Source of the DNA: Anoxybacteroides tepidamans
GTDB lineage: Bacteria; Bacillota; Bacilli; Bacillales; Anoxybacillaceae
DNA: 64,000 nt
Assembly: GCF_014201465.1 (NCBI RefSeq)
Contig: NZ_JACHEP010000001.1
Location: 290,833 to 354,832 of the forward strand
Direction: 5' to 3'
Shown here: piece after piece, positions 43,304 to 52,535 of the stretch
Layout of the letters: each line of letters begins with the position of its first letter
Numbering within the stretch: position 1 is the stretch's first letter
Notes under the pieces: generated by a model
What the model was told of the DNA's origin: nothing
The model's database searches: none
Seen by the model: only the letters and a program-made list of their open reading frames with translations
Made by a program: the position numbers and the translations under genes

Positions 43304-43459
43304 CTATGAAAAGCATAGCATATACAAAAACGCATATTCAATGCGCGAGAAAGCCACTTCCATTTCGCATCTTCCCCACTCTTCCAAGTAATGAACAGCA
43401 ATCCTAGCGAAATTAAGGATGCGGATGAGTAGGGGAACAATGGCAAACACAATATCCAT
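43304..43459 (-). CDS. Possible small hydrophobic peptide (51 aa)
   Basis: MDIVFAIVPLLIRILNFARI followed by a polar stretch and AFLYMLCFS. The ATG at 43459 has AGAGGAGTGAGG upstream. The frame is open further 5' to 43552. No family recognised. It could be a real membrane peptide or a relic. Confidence 0.3.
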   Translation of the reverse strand: MDIVFAIVPLLIRILNFARIAVHYLEEWGRCEMEVAFSRIEYAFLYMLCFS

Positions 43460-43705
43460 ATCCTCACTCCTCTTGCTAATGAGGAGAAAAAAGAACGTCG
43501 CTGCCACCACTTTTTCCATCCTTTTTTTGCGAAGGAATCCCCACTTCAACATCCGCTGAGATTTAGTACGCTTACTCTTCAGGAAAATAAAGCAAAGCGT
43601 TTTTCTACATTATACTACGTTTTATGAAAAAAAACGAATGATGACGAATTTTGTACGAGTTTTTTTGGCATGCTATATCCATCTACACGCAAGGAGTTGA
43701 CGAAC

Positions 43706-44434
43706 ATGCTGTCTTTATTCATATCATTATACATGTTAGTAGTAGGCATCATTTCCCCTACCACCGATGATGCGAAAAAAACGAATAAAGACCGGCAAGA
43801 AATTGTATGGGACGTGCCAACAACGAAAAAAGTCGTCGCCCTTACGTTTGACGATGGACCAGATGTCATCTATACGCCGAAAATTTTAGCCATTTTAAAA
43901 GAACATAACGCTAAAGCGACCTTTTTTGTCGTTGGATTTCGTGCAGAGAAATATCCTGATATTGTCAAAAGACAAGCGCAAGAAGGACACGAATTAGCGA
44001 ACCATACGTATGAACATCTTGATTTTCGCGGCAAGTCGGAACGAACCATCGTCCGTGAAATCAAAAAAACCGAGAACATCTTATACAAGCTAACCGGAAA
44101 ACGTCCGACGTTATTCCGTCCCCCTCTCGGTTATTACAACCGCAACGTGATCAACGCCGCGAGAAACGAAGGGTATACGGTCGTCATGTGGTCGGGGCAA
44201 CAAGATACGTATGACTGGAAAAACCCTGGGACAAAAAGGATTGTCCGCCGCGTTGTCCATCATATTCAGCCCGGGCAAATCATTTTGTTTCACGACCACG
44301 GCAGCGGCAGTCGCCATCAAACGGTACAAGCATTGAAAGAAATTTTACCGATTTTAAAAGAAAAAGGATATACGTTCGTGACCGTTTCCGAGCTATTGAA
44401 ACTTCATCCGAACTATCGCGATCTAAACCTTTAA
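43706..44434 (+). CDS. Polysaccharide deacetylase (CE4, PdaA/PdaB-like)
   Basis: The 242-aa secreted or membrane-anchored protein has an N-terminal hydrophobic segment (LSLFISLYMLVVGIISP). The NodB domain follows: VALTFDDGPD near residue 55, HELANHTYEHLDF (zinc His pair) near 105, RPPLGYYN near 148 and IILFHDHGSG near 205. It removes acetyl groups from peptidoglycan or another N-acetylated glycan. AAGGAG supports the ATG at 43706. Confidence 0.9.
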   Translation: MLSLFISLYMLVVGIISPTTDDAKKTNKDRQEIVWDVPTTKKVVALTFDDGPDVIYTPKILAILKEHNAKATFFVVGFRAEKYPDIVKRQAQEGHELANHTYEHLDFRGKSERTIVREIKKTENILYKLTGKRPTLFRPPLGYYNRNVINAARNEGYTVVMWSGQQDTYDWKNPGTKRIVRRVVHHIQPGQIILFHDHGSGSRHQTVQALKEILPILKEKGYTFVTVSELLKLHPNYRDLNL

Positions 44435-44438
44435 TACC

Positions 44439-44462
44439 ACTCCTGTTTTCGCAGGAGTTTTA
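44439..44462. terminator. Terminator between deacetylase and Uma2 genes
   Basis: ACTCCTG-TTTTCG-CAGGAGT followed by TTTTA, directly after the deacetylase stop. The Uma2 gene converges on it. Confidence 0.8.
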
Positions 44463-44465
44463 TCA

Positions 44466-45044
44466 TTACATGAGAAAAGAAAAAATATCATGCGTGAAAA
44501 ATGCGATATTCGGCAAAACGGTTGAAACAAAGGAACTGTTTTCACGGTCATACATTTCTTCTAGCCGCAATGAACCGGAATACAGTACGTATTTTTCAAT
44601 CGTCTGATTTTGATAATCGACGATCCAATATTCCTTCACTCCTGCCTTTTCATAATAATGGCGCTTCAGCAATCGATCGTTTCGTGCTGTGCTCGGAGAG
44701 AGAACTTCGACAATGACATCCGGCGCGCCATAGCACCGTTTGTTACGCAGTTTTTCTTTATCACAAACAATCGATATGTCCGGCAACACCGTAACATTTT
44801 CCTTTCCTTTCTGTTCATCTTGGAAAAGGAAAACAACCTGCAAGTTGCTTCCAAACACTAAGCAACTGCTGCCTTTCAAAGCGGGCTTTATTTCGCCAAT
44901 TAAATTAGCCACAACCCCTTCATGTTCATAAGAAGCCGGAGCCATCAAAACCGGAACACCTTCGTATAGCTCCATTCTCTTTTCCCCAACAAACGCAAAA
45001 AATTCCGCGAGCGTATACAACCGTTTTTCTTCCCGTTCGCTCAT
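44466..45044 (-). CDS. Uma2 family (DUF820) PD-(D/E)XK endonuclease-like protein
   Basis: The 192-aa protein carries the Uma2 pattern: LYTLAEFFAFVGEKRMELYEGVPVLM at the N-terminus, VLPDISIVCDKEKL near residue 105, and PDVIVEVLSPSTARNDRLLKR with EYWIVDYQNQTIEKY. Function of most members is unknown; many are transposon-associated. The ATG at 45044 has GGAGGACGG upstream. Confidence 0.87.
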   Translation of the reverse strand: MSEREEKRLYTLAEFFAFVGEKRMELYEGVPVLMAPASYEHEGVVANLIGEIKPALKGSSCLVFGSNLQVVFLFQDEQKGKENVTVLPDISIVCDKEKLRNKRCYGAPDVIVEVLSPSTARNDRLLKRHYYEKAGVKEYWIVDYQNQTIEKYVLYSGSLRLEEMYDRENSSFVSTVLPNIAFFTHDIFSFLM

Positions 45045-45067
45045 CTGTCCGTCCTCCATAAATCAAC

Positions 45068-46042
45068 TTATTTTGCACCCGCCATATACGTACGGTCAGC
45101 TGACAGTTTATGCCCCATTCTCCCTAAAAATTTACCATAAAGCGAAGCAAGGACTTGTTGAAAAAGCATGCCAAGCACAACCGGTATGCTTACTTTCGGT
45201 GGAAAATAAGCAGCTGCCAACACTGCACCAGCGCTAATATTCCGCATTCCGCCCGTAAACGTTAAAGCGATTGCATCGGTTTGTGAAAACTTCAACAGCT
45301 TTGCTGCCATCCACGAAAAAAAATAACCCGAGCTGGCGATGAGTAATACGACGAAACCAATAGAAAAAAGAGTTCGATTTGGATGGCTCAAATAAGGCGA
45401 AACAACCGCACTATTCATCATAACAACCAATGCCAAGGCAATTTTTGAAACTGGAGACAATACGGCCTCTAGGCTTGCTTTCGTTTCTTTCTTTGCCCAT
45501 TGATTCACGATCATCCCAAGCAAAGACGGCAAAATAATCATAAAAAATAAACCGGACATCATCTTCCAAGCGTCAATCTCCACCCGGTTTCCAGCAAAGA
45601 CGAGCAAGCTTCCCGGAACAAGAAACGGTGATAAAAACGTATCGATTAAGATGACTGCCAACGCAAAGGCAAGGTTTCCGCGAAGAATAGCTACCCAAAT
45701 GAAGCTTGTCACCCCTGTTGGAATAACGACAGCGAGCAATAATCCGAGAACGGTTAAGTGATCCCCCCGAAAAAAAAGGTTTCCGATTCCCAATGCCCAA
45801 AGCGGCATGAACACATGAAGCAGGAACAAAACGGTTATCATCGGTATAGGATGAAAAAGCGCCTGTTTTAATGCCGAAAAGCTTAACCTTAGGCTTCCTG
45901 CGAACGTAATGATCGCAAAAATCCATGGAACGAACGAAGAATAGCCAGCAAAAACAGGGGCAAACAACACTCCAATCACTACGCTTGCTGGAACAATAAA
46001 CGGCAACGCCTTTTCCATGCGGCGGTTTATCGTTTGTAACAT
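45068..46042 (-). CDS. Bile acid:sodium symporter (BASS)/ACR3-like transporter
   Basis: The 324-aa protein has about ten helices. Family markers are FAGSLRLSFSALKQAL near residue 50, VIPTGVTSFIWVAILRGN near 110 and FTGGMRNISAGAVLAAAYFP near 265. Members move organic anions, and the bacterial substrates are mostly unknown. The ATG at 46042 has GGAG with good spacing; upstream alternatives (ATG at 46051, TTG at 46057) overlap that site. Confidence 0.85.
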   Translation of the reverse strand: MLQTINRRMEKALPFIVPASVVIGVLFAPVFAGYSSFVPWIFAIITFAGSLRLSFSALKQALFHPIPMITVLFLLHVFMPLWALGIGNLFFRGDHLTVLGLLLAVVIPTGVTSFIWVAILRGNLAFALAVILIDTFLSPFLVPGSLLVFAGNRVEIDAWKMMSGLFFMIILPSLLGMIVNQWAKKETKASLEAVLSPVSKIALALVVMMNSAVVSPYLSHPNRTLFSIGFVVLLIASSGYFFSWMAAKLLKFSQTDAIALTFTGGMRNISAGAVLAAAYFPPKVSIPVVLGMLFQQVLASLYGKFLGRMGHKLSADRTYMAGAK

Positions 46043-46318
46043 CGTTTTCATCTCCAATAATGACTTCTAAATTAATGAAAAACAATTTTCTATTGTTGGC
46101 GCCAATACAACTTTAATCCCGAATATCCGTCTAAAAAATGTGTGAGTATGAGAAAAAGTCCTATCGTTGTACTGTACAATCTCCTTAGAATGAACGAACT
46201 GAAAAACAACAACGCGGTTCCATTTCCCACAAGATTCCCCTCCGCCTTGCCGAATACGTTATAATTATTGTATATTGTACCATTATTTCTTCATACAGGT
46301 AAGCATTTGAAGGGACGG

Positions 46319-46501
46319 ATGATGGAAAACATAAAACAACTGGTGCAAATGACTCAGCGTGCAAGCAGCATCACGGTTTTTACCGGAGCAGGAATGAGCA
46401 CGGAATCAGGCATTCCTGATTTTCGAGGAGAGCACGGGATTTATTCATACGAGGAGTTTCCATTCCTGTCGGTATTTTTTCCATTTTACAATAAACTGTG
46501 A
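46319..46501 (+). pseudogene. Truncated sirtuin (NAD-dependent deacetylase) gene
   Basis: The first 48 codons (MENIKQLVQMTQRASSITVF, then TGAGMSTESGIPDFRGEHGI) are an excellent sirtuin start with the NAD-binding GAGxSxESGIPDFR motif. The frame then diverges and stops after 60 codons, while sirtuins are about 240 aa. The rest of the gene is gone. Confidence 0.8.
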
Positions 46502-46734
46502 CAAATCAATCGCATGAAATTCAAGATGTCACGTCAATGAATACGTATAGATTCTAGCCTTTATATTTAGCGAAATAAAGTGAAAATAATTATATAACAG
46601 ATATTGATTTTTGTATTCTGTTATATTACAATACACTTAACAAAAAAGTTGCCACGCTCAGGCAGGCCGATCGTTGCGCCGAAGCCACTGTGCGGCACCA
46701 TTTTCCACAAAAGAGTGAGAGGAGTCGATGTAAA

Positions 46735-46866
46735 ATGGAAATGTATGCACAAGCGTATCAACGGTATTTAGAAAAATGTAAAGAATTTGGCATTCAAGCG
46801 ATTGATCTAATCGAATTTATTCACAACTTAACGATCGAGCAAGTACAACATATGTTACGAAATTAA
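46735..46866 (+). CDS. Small protein of unknown function (43 aa)
   Basis: MEMYAQAYQRYLEKCKEFGI and IDLIEFIHNLTIEQVQHMLRN form an amphipathic, mostly helical peptide. It has GAGAGGAG 8-10 bp upstream of the ATG and is followed by a 9-codon frame (46885-46914, also with GGAG) and a terminator. Family not recognised. The good translation signals suggest it is real. Confidence 0.45.
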   Translation: MEMYAQAYQRYLEKCKEFGIQAIDLIEFIHNLTIEQVQHMLRN

Positions 46867-46912
46867 ACAGAGCGGAGTGAAACAATGAACCAAGAAGTCG
46901 ATGTAGACGTAT

Positions 46913-46963
46913 AAATCCCCCATTCAATTTTAGTTTACAAACAGGGTTGAGTGGGGGATTTTA
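46913..46963. terminator. Terminator after the 43-aa gene
   Basis: AAATCCCCCATTCAA...TTGAGTGGGGGATTT with a T run after it; strong stem of 15 bp. Confidence 0.85.
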
Positions 46964-47036
46964 TTTAAAGTTACCTATGTAGCTTTAGCAGCTGCAATAC
47001 CGTTTCTTCTTTCTGGACGCGATCGGTATTTTCGAT

Positions 47037-47150
47037 TCACTTAATGACCGTCCCGTTTTTCATAAAAAGAATTTCATCTCCGACTTCGGCCACAACATTC
47101 ATCATATGCGTCGAAAAAATAACGATCGTTCACCTTTTTTCTTCATACTT
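47037..47150 (-). pseudogene. ABC transporter ATP-binding protein, C-terminal relic
   Basis: The minus strand encodes TIVIFSTHMMNVVAEVGDEI and LFMKNGTVIK, then a stop. FSTHMM is the H-loop region of NatA-like ATPases. The rest is lost. Confidence 0.65.
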
Positions 47151-47562
47151 TTGAATCACGCTCACAAACTTCCGCGCCAATTAAAAACAGCAGCGACAAC
47201 ACAGCGACCCACAACACGACTTAAGAAAGATAAAACGTCTCTTTGTTTACGACACACTAGGGTCACAAGCCGCAAATTCGCTTTGACTATCATCCCGACA
47301 ATCTTCGACAAGTGCAAATCCTAGCTGCATTCCTCTATAATCTCTTCATACACCCCTTCTCTTTTTTCGCGCCAAATAAGAAGAAGCGGAATGCCATCTA
47401 TCTCTTTCACCGTGACCGCTTTTCTCTTAATAGAATTGTTGACATTCTTTCGGAGCGACAAATGCAAACGGCTCAGTTCCTAACCGAACGACCGAAAGTC
47501 CCTACTGATCGACAGGAAGGCTGACAATCTCCATTCAAGTAGCCCATCCGCCAAACTGAGGA

Positions 47563-47736
47563 CCCGCCACGGTAACATTCCTCTCCATCTTCGCCTTCGA
47601 TCTTGCCATATCTTTGTTTCTCCTCGGTCTTGCTGCGGCGAAAATCAGCTATAGCTCTCTATACTTTTACAGCACCTTTTTCATCATCGCTGGCATCGCA
47701 CTGTATTACTTGGGGCTGTCTAAAAAGCCCATTTAA
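47563..47736 (+). pseudogene. Membrane protein (ABC permease-like), C-terminal relic
   Basis: One frame reads PATVTFLSIFAFDLAISLFL, then LGLAAAKISYSSLYFYSTFF and IIAGIALYYLGL, two hydrophobic helices without a start. The stop at 47736 lies inside a small repeat. Between the ATPase relic and here (47160-47560) I see only degraded sequence. Confidence 0.45.
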
Positions 47737-47845
47737 GTTGAAAATCCGCCAAAATTAAACTACAAGGAATGCTGTAAAATCAACATTCTTTTGGGGTGCT
47801 TTTTTTAGATTTCGGGGTTAATTACTACTTTTCGGACAGCCCCAA
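47710..47845. mobile_element. Small non-autonomous element with IS1182-like inverted ends
   Basis: TTGGGGCTGTCTAAAAAG at the left and its inverted partner CTTTTCGGACAGCCCCAA at the right bound a 136-bp segment without coding capacity. GGGGCTGTC ends are usual for IS1182-type elements, so this is probably a MITE. Clear target duplications were not seen. Confidence 0.6.
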
Positions 47846-48020
47846 ATAGCAACCCACCAGTCAAATATCGGAAACAAACGAAAGTTCAATAAAATGGAAA
47901 AGAAATGATCCTAATTGCGACCGTGTATGCGACACTCCATGTCCATCAAGCGAAGATCTAGAGCAAGTATTTCGAGAATTTACTTTTTCTCGCCGTTGAT
48001 TCGATGGAAGTACTTAAGCT

Positions 48021-48058
48021 AGAAAAAGCTGGTTCGCCATAAGGAACCAGCTTTTTCT
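48021..48058. terminator. Bidirectional terminator beside the second BASS gene
   Basis: AGAAAAAGCTGGTTC...GAACCAGCTTTTTCT is a 15-bp perfect stem ending four bases from the stop at 48062. Confidence 0.85.
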
Positions 48059-48061
48059 ATG

Positions 48062-49021
48062 TTATATTGTAACCGTCGATTGATTACTTTCCTTCTTTTC
48101 GCTTTTTTTACGGAAATAGGTGGCTACAATCGGTCCAGAGATGTTATGCCAAACGCTGAAAATCGCACTTGGAACAGCGGCAAGCGGTGAAAAATGAGCG
48201 GTCGCCAACGCGGCACCAAGTCCGGAATTTTGCATGCCGACCTCAATCGAAATCGCTTTTTGTTTCGGCTCCGACATTTTAAATAACTTTGCAAACCAAT
48301 AACCAAGCAATAATCCAAGCGCATTATGAACAACGACGATAAGGAAAATAATAACCCCAGTTTTCGCGATAGCCTGCTGGTTTTGACCAACGACAGCAGC
48401 CACGATAGCCACGATAGCGAGAACGGAAACGAGCGGAAGAATTTGAATGGCTGCTTTAACTTGTTTTTGAAATAACATTTGTACGATTAGTCCAAGGATA
48501 ATAGGAATAAGTACAACTTTGACGATCGACCAAAATAGGGCGCCGGCGGAAACGGACAGCCATTTCCCTGCAAGCAACAAAATCAGAGACGGTGTCAAAA
48601 TTGGGGCAAGTAAGGTTGACACGGACGTAACAGCGACCGAAAGCGCCGTATCGCCTTTTGCTAAGTATGTCATGACATTGGAAGCGGTACCACCAGGACA
48701 GCAGCCAACAAGAATGATGCCGAGCGCTACTTCAGGCGAAACGGGCAATAAGGTAGCGAGCAAAAAGGCCAAAAGCGGCATAATAAGAAATTGGGCAATT
48801 ACCCCAATTAATACCTCTTTCGGACGTGCGAAGACTTCCTTAAAATCGTTGGCCGATAATGTCAAGCCCATCCCGAACATGACGACACCAAGCAGCGGTA
48901 CGATATAAGGAGTGATCCATGTAAATGCCTTTGGCTCAAAAAAAGCAAGAGCCGCGAATAATAATACCCAAATTGCAAATGTATTGCCGACAAAGTTGCT
49001 TAGTTTTACGAGAGTCCCCAT
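48062..49021 (-). CDS. Bile acid:sodium symporter (BASS) family protein
   Basis: The 319-aa protein has ten predicted helices. Motifs are VMFGMGLTLSANDFKEVF near residue 50, VGCCPGGTASNVMTYLAKGD near 105 (Na+-binding region of BASS/ASBT) and EVGMQNSGLGAALATAHF near 265. It probably takes up an organic anion with sodium. It is a typical SBF family member, only distantly like the protein at 45068-46042. The ATG at 49021 has AAGGAGAAGG upstream. The 200 bp upstream of it hold nothing recognisable. Confidence 0.9.
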   Translation of the reverse strand: MGTLVKLSNFVGNTFAIWVLLFAALAFFEPKAFTWITPYIVPLLGVVMFGMGLTLSANDFKEVFARPKEVLIGVIAQFLIMPLLAFLLATLLPVSPEVALGIILVGCCPGGTASNVMTYLAKGDTALSVAVTSVSTLLAPILTPSLILLLAGKWLSVSAGALFWSIVKVVLIPIILGLIVQMLFQKQVKAAIQILPLVSVLAIVAIVAAVVGQNQQAIAKTGVIIFLIVVVHNALGLLLGYWFAKLFKMSEPKQKAISIEVGMQNSGLGAALATAHFSPLAAVPSAIFSVWHNISGPIVATYFRKKSEKKESNQSTVTI

Positions 49022-49221
49022 TTTTCCTTCTCCTTCCAATTATTAATATAACAGCTATTATTATACATTTAATATTTAAAAAATTTCAACTATAATTGGA
49101 TTCAAGAACTCTCCTTATATGCTATTCTTGTTACATCTGCCATTGGGTGAACGCTACCGATGAACATAACCTCATCTTTCGGCTCAACACTTTACAACAC
49201 AACAACCTTTTGTAATACCTG

Positions 49222-50745
49222 TCATCCTAGTGCAATACGTTCACGTGTACACTGAAAGGCACGAGCAACACGTAAAACAGTGTCATCTTCACCATATCTT
49301 CCAACGATCATCATCCCGACAGGCAGACCCTCGGATTTTCCACACGGAACGTTCATTGCTGGGTGCCCTGTAACGTTGAATGGTGCAGTATTATAAATCA
49401 TTTCTAAAGCTCTTGTAATAATTTCTTCCCTTGAAGCATCTGGAGAAGGAATCTTTGTTGCTTTCATCGGGGTAGTAGGCATAATCAGCACGTCATATTT
49501 TTTTAGTGCGTTATCATAAGCTTGTTTTAATTTTCGAGCTACGTTTTGTGCGATAGCATAATATTTCCCGTTATACTGGTCGTGCATATATTGTCCAAGT
49601 AAGATTGTCATTTTCACTGTATCTGAAAATTCGTTTGCTCTTATTTTGCGTGCTTTACCATAGGCATCTAGAAGTTGAGTGCTATAGTGTCCTTTCCAAT
49701 TCGTTCCCATCCCATTTTCTTTGACCATTAAAGAGGTAAGGCCCTCTATACCAATCCCATTCCAGATGTGAATACCATCCCGATGCATTGGAATAGATAC
49801 TTCTTCTACTGTTGCTCCGCTATTTTCCAAAGAATAGGCGGCTTCTCTCACTAAATGATCTACATCCTCCTCGGACAGCCCGTCCCAACCAAAGCCTTCC
49901 GTTACGATTCCGATTTTAATATCCTTAGCATGACCAACAAGTGATTCAGTGTATGGTTTCACCTCTAAACCTGACTGCCTTGGATCTAAGCCATCATCGC
50001 CAGCTATCACTTCAAGCAACAAAGCGACATCCTCAACTGTTCTAGCAATAGGTCCAGTATGATCTATCGTCTGTTCAATTGGAAAAATCCCTGTATACGG
50101 AACAAGTCCGTATGTAGGTTTTAGACCATATACACCACACCAAGAGCTAGGGATCCGAATAGATCCTCCTTGGTCACCACCTATTGCCATGTCAACTTCA
50201 CCTGCAGCAACCAATGCTGCACTTCCACTAGAAGAACCACCTGATGATCTAGTAAGGTCATGTGGATTTAAGACGGGTCCTGTTGCAGAAGTATGACTGC
50301 CTCCGGATAGGCATAAATCTTCGCAAACGGCTTTGCCTACAATTTCTCCACCAGCATCAAGTATCCTAGTTACAATGGTAGCGTCTTCGTCAGGTACAAA
50401 ACCTTCTAAAATTGCTGAACCATTCATCATAGGAACACCTGCTAGACTTATATTATCTTTTAGCACAATTGTTTTTCCCGCTAATTTTCCATTACTATTT
50501 CCTTTTATGCTAGTTTTCCAATACCATGCATTGTATGGGTTTTCTTCGACATTTGGGCGATACCCTGGAGTGCGTGGATATTTTACTGGGAGACTAGGTT
50601 CTACAAGCTGATTTAAACGATTGTAAGATTCAAGTGTACCTTTCATTAATTCTTGATATGAAGATAATTCATCATTCGTGAGATTAAGATTAAACCCCTC
50701 TGCAATTTTTTTTAATTGTTCAATCGTTGGTTTTTTAACAGCCAT
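49222..50745 (-). CDS. Amidase-signature family amidase
   Basis: The 507-aa enzyme hydrolyses amides. Catalytic residues: Lys in TIVLKDNISLAGVPMMNGSA (near residue 95), Ser in TRSSGGSSSGSAALVAAG (near 168) and nucleophile Ser in GGDQGGSIRIPSSWCGVYG (near 193). GGGAGG precedes the ATG. It is the second gene after the AmiE-type amidase, same strand, 212 bp apart with a hairpin repeat between. Substrate not predictable; similar enzymes act on aliphatic and aromatic amides. Confidence 0.9.
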   Translation of the reverse strand: MAVKKPTIEQLKKIAEGFNLNLTNDELSSYQELMKGTLESYNRLNQLVEPSLPVKYPRTPGYRPNVEENPYNAWYWKTSIKGNSNGKLAGKTIVLKDNISLAGVPMMNGSAILEGFVPDEDATIVTRILDAGGEIVGKAVCEDLCLSGGSHTSATGPVLNPHDLTRSSGGSSSGSAALVAAGEVDMAIGGDQGGSIRIPSSWCGVYGLKPTYGLVPYTGIFPIEQTIDHTGPIARTVEDVALLLEVIAGDDGLDPRQSGLEVKPYTESLVGHAKDIKIGIVTEGFGWDGLSEEDVDHLVREAAYSLENSGATVEEVSIPMHRDGIHIWNGIGIEGLTSLMVKENGMGTNWKGHYSTQLLDAYGKARKIRANEFSDTVKMTILLGQYMHDQYNGKYYAIAQNVARKLKQAYDNALKKYDVLIMPTTPMKATKIPSPDASREEIITRALEMIYNTAPFNVTGHPAMNVPCGKSEGLPVGMMIVGRYGEDDTVLRVARAFQCTRERIALG

Positions 50746-50844
50746 TCATTTTTCCTCCCAAATAAAAATTTCAAAAAATAGTTAGACAATCCCGTCTAAA
50801 AATCTACTATTTTGCATTAAGGTAAATCCTAAAAGTGCAATTAT

Positions 50845-50930
50845 ATAAGTTCAGGTTGAAAAACCGACATAAGTAAGACATTTCGAAACACTTTATACAT
50901 ATGTCGGAAAATCAACCTGCATTATATAGT
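50845..50930. repeat. Hairpin repeat family C, copy 2
   Basis: TTGAAAAACCGACATAAGTAAG...TTATACATATGTCGGAAAATCAA forms a long stem-loop between the two amidase genes. The same arms are found, inverted, at 5997-6110. It may act as an RNA processing or attenuation site. Confidence 0.6.
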
Positions 50931-50957
50931 TTTCATAGAGCTTTTGGCACTACCTCA

Positions 50958-52004
50958 TTACACACCGATTTCTTTCGGTTTGCCTTCATTTGGGATTCCT
51001 TGAATCGGGCATTCTGCTGTCCCGACCGTACTTCTTGTGATCTTCTCTACATTTTCTCGTGCTTTCTCCGCGTCCATTACCCAAGTACGATAGAACTCAA
51101 ATGGGCATTCCGCTACACCTCGGTCGCCTTCACCGGAATTGATCAGACCAGTATATCCACGGTGAAGCAACTTAAACAGATGGTTCTCGGACTGGGCATT
51201 CTTTCTAAAATCACGAATCTGGGAGATGGAGAGTTCTGCATACTGTATTCCATTTTCCTCCGTTCCACACTCACCTAGCGTTCGTCCGTCAAATCCGATG
51301 ATAGCAGAGTGGCCAAAATAGGAGTAGACCCCATCAAATCCTGTTGCATTGGCTACAGCTACATAAGTATTGTTTGCCCAAGCCATAGCTTTCGCCATAA
51401 TGATTTGCTGCTCCTTCGCCGGATACATGTAGCCTTGGCAACGGACGATCAATTCCGCGCCTTTCATTGCGCAATCGCGCCAGATTTCAGGGTAATTTCC
51501 GTCATCGCAAATGATGAGGCTGATTTTCAACCCCTTCGGCCCTTCCGTAACATAGGTAGTATCTCCCGGATACCAACCTTCGATCGGGCACCAAGGAATA
51601 ATCTTACGGTACTTTTGAACAATCTCTCCTTTATTGTTAATGAGGACTAGGGTATTGTAAGGAGCTTTATTCGGATGTTCTTCATGCCTTTCTCCGGTTA
51701 ACGAGAACACCCCCCAAGTATTAGCCTTTTTGCACGCTGCAGCAAAGATATCCGTTTCCTCGCCTGGTATAGAAGCTGCAGTCGCATACATTTCATCCGG
51801 ATCGTACATGATACCCATGGTACTATACTCCGGGAAAATGACGAGATCCATACCTGGAAGACCTTGTTTCATACCTACGACCATGTCAGCAATTTTTTTT
51901 GCATTTTCAATAACCTCCGCCTTCGTGTGCAAACGTGGCATTTTGTAGTTAACTACAGCTACTCCTATTGTGTCATGACTGCTAGAAATGTCTCCATGTC
52001 TCAC
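50958..52004 (-). CDS. amiE: Aliphatic amidase (nitrilase superfamily)
   Basis: The 348-aa enzyme hydrolyses short aliphatic amides to acid and ammonia. The catalytic triad is visible: Glu in [14 protein letters not shown] (near residue 59), Lys in [18 protein letters not shown] (near 134) and Cys in [17 protein letters not shown] (near 166). Length and motifs match AmiE closely; formamidase AmiF is the close alternative. The start is GTG with AAAGGGG upstream. A sigma-54 promoter lies at 52090-52106, and the AmiC-like activator gene is divergent. Confidence 0.95.
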   Translation of the reverse strand: MRHGDISSSHDTIGVAVVNYKMPRLHTKAEVIENAKKIADMVVGMKQGLPGMDLVIFPEYSTMGIMYDPDEMYATAASIPGEETDIFAAACKKANTWGVFSLTGERHEEHPNKAPYNTLVLINNKGEIVQKYRKIIPWCPIEGWYPGDTTYVTEGPKGLKISLIICDDGNYPEIWRDCAMKGAELIVRCQGYMYPAKEQQIIMAKAMAWANNTYVAVANATGFDGVYSYFGHSAIIGFDGRTLGECGTEENGIQYAELSISQIRDFRKNAQSENHLFKLLHRGYTGLINSGEGDRGVAECPFEFYRTWVMDAEKARENVEKITRSTVGTAECPIQGIPNEGKPKEIGV

Positions 52005-52089
52005 TTTACACTACCCCTTTCTTTGAATTATGAATAAATATGGGATAGACAAACGAAAACATTATTTAGTCTATCCACCTTATTCTCAT

Positions 52090-52106
52090 TGCAAGAAGTG
52101 TGCCAA
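52090..52106 (-). promoter_or_regulatory. Sigma-54 (-24/-12) promoter of the amidase operon
   Basis: On the minus strand TTGGCACACTTCTTGCA contains GG and GC separated by exactly 10 bp and matches TGGCAC-N5-TTGCA. It lies 86 bp upstream of amiE and next to a sigma-54 activator gene. Confidence 0.9.
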
Positions 52107-52126
52107 AACGAATATTCCTAAGGAAT

Positions 52127-52380
52127 CTATATAAATGCAATTTAGAACTTTAACGTTTTCGGCTTTTATGGAGTAATCGGTGTTTTTCGACTGTTGAGTG
52201 ACCGAACAACACCGCTTCCAGACAAATGCATTTGTCGGTGAAGCGGTTCGTTGTTCGGTCCTCTGTCACGCGAAGGCGTGACGAAGGCCAGTCACAGACT
52301 TGCCTCCGACAGTCGAAAAAATAGGGAGTCTACTTTTTCGTCCGCCATAAGTTAAATCTCCCAGTTGTATTTATATATAT
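52127..52380. repeat. Hairpin-rich repeat family A, complete copy 2 (inverted)
   Basis: This is the reverse complement of 31976-32228 with few changes, including both TATATAAAT ends, the GTCACGCGAAGGCGTGAC hairpin and the CGACTG...CAGTCG outer arms. It fills the space between the amidase promoter and the activator gene, where enhancer sites would be expected. Confidence 0.8.
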
Positions 52381-52535
52381 GCACTTTATAAAATAATTAG
52401 AAACTTTTTCTTAATTTTGCGACATTATAAATAAAAAAATTTGAAATATTCAGATTTATAAATTAAAATAAAGCAATATATATGATTGTTTAATTTTGCT
52501 ACACTGTTGCAAATTGTTACAAGGGGGGATGGTAG

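Noticed and set aside
46590-46660. TnrA-like box upstream of the 43-aa gene
   Set aside because: TGTTATATTACAATACA misses two defined positions of the consensus, and there is no nitrogen gene nearby.
46885-46914. Nine-codon frame after the 43-aa gene
   Set aside because: It has a GGAG site but overlaps the terminator stem and is too short to support as a gene.
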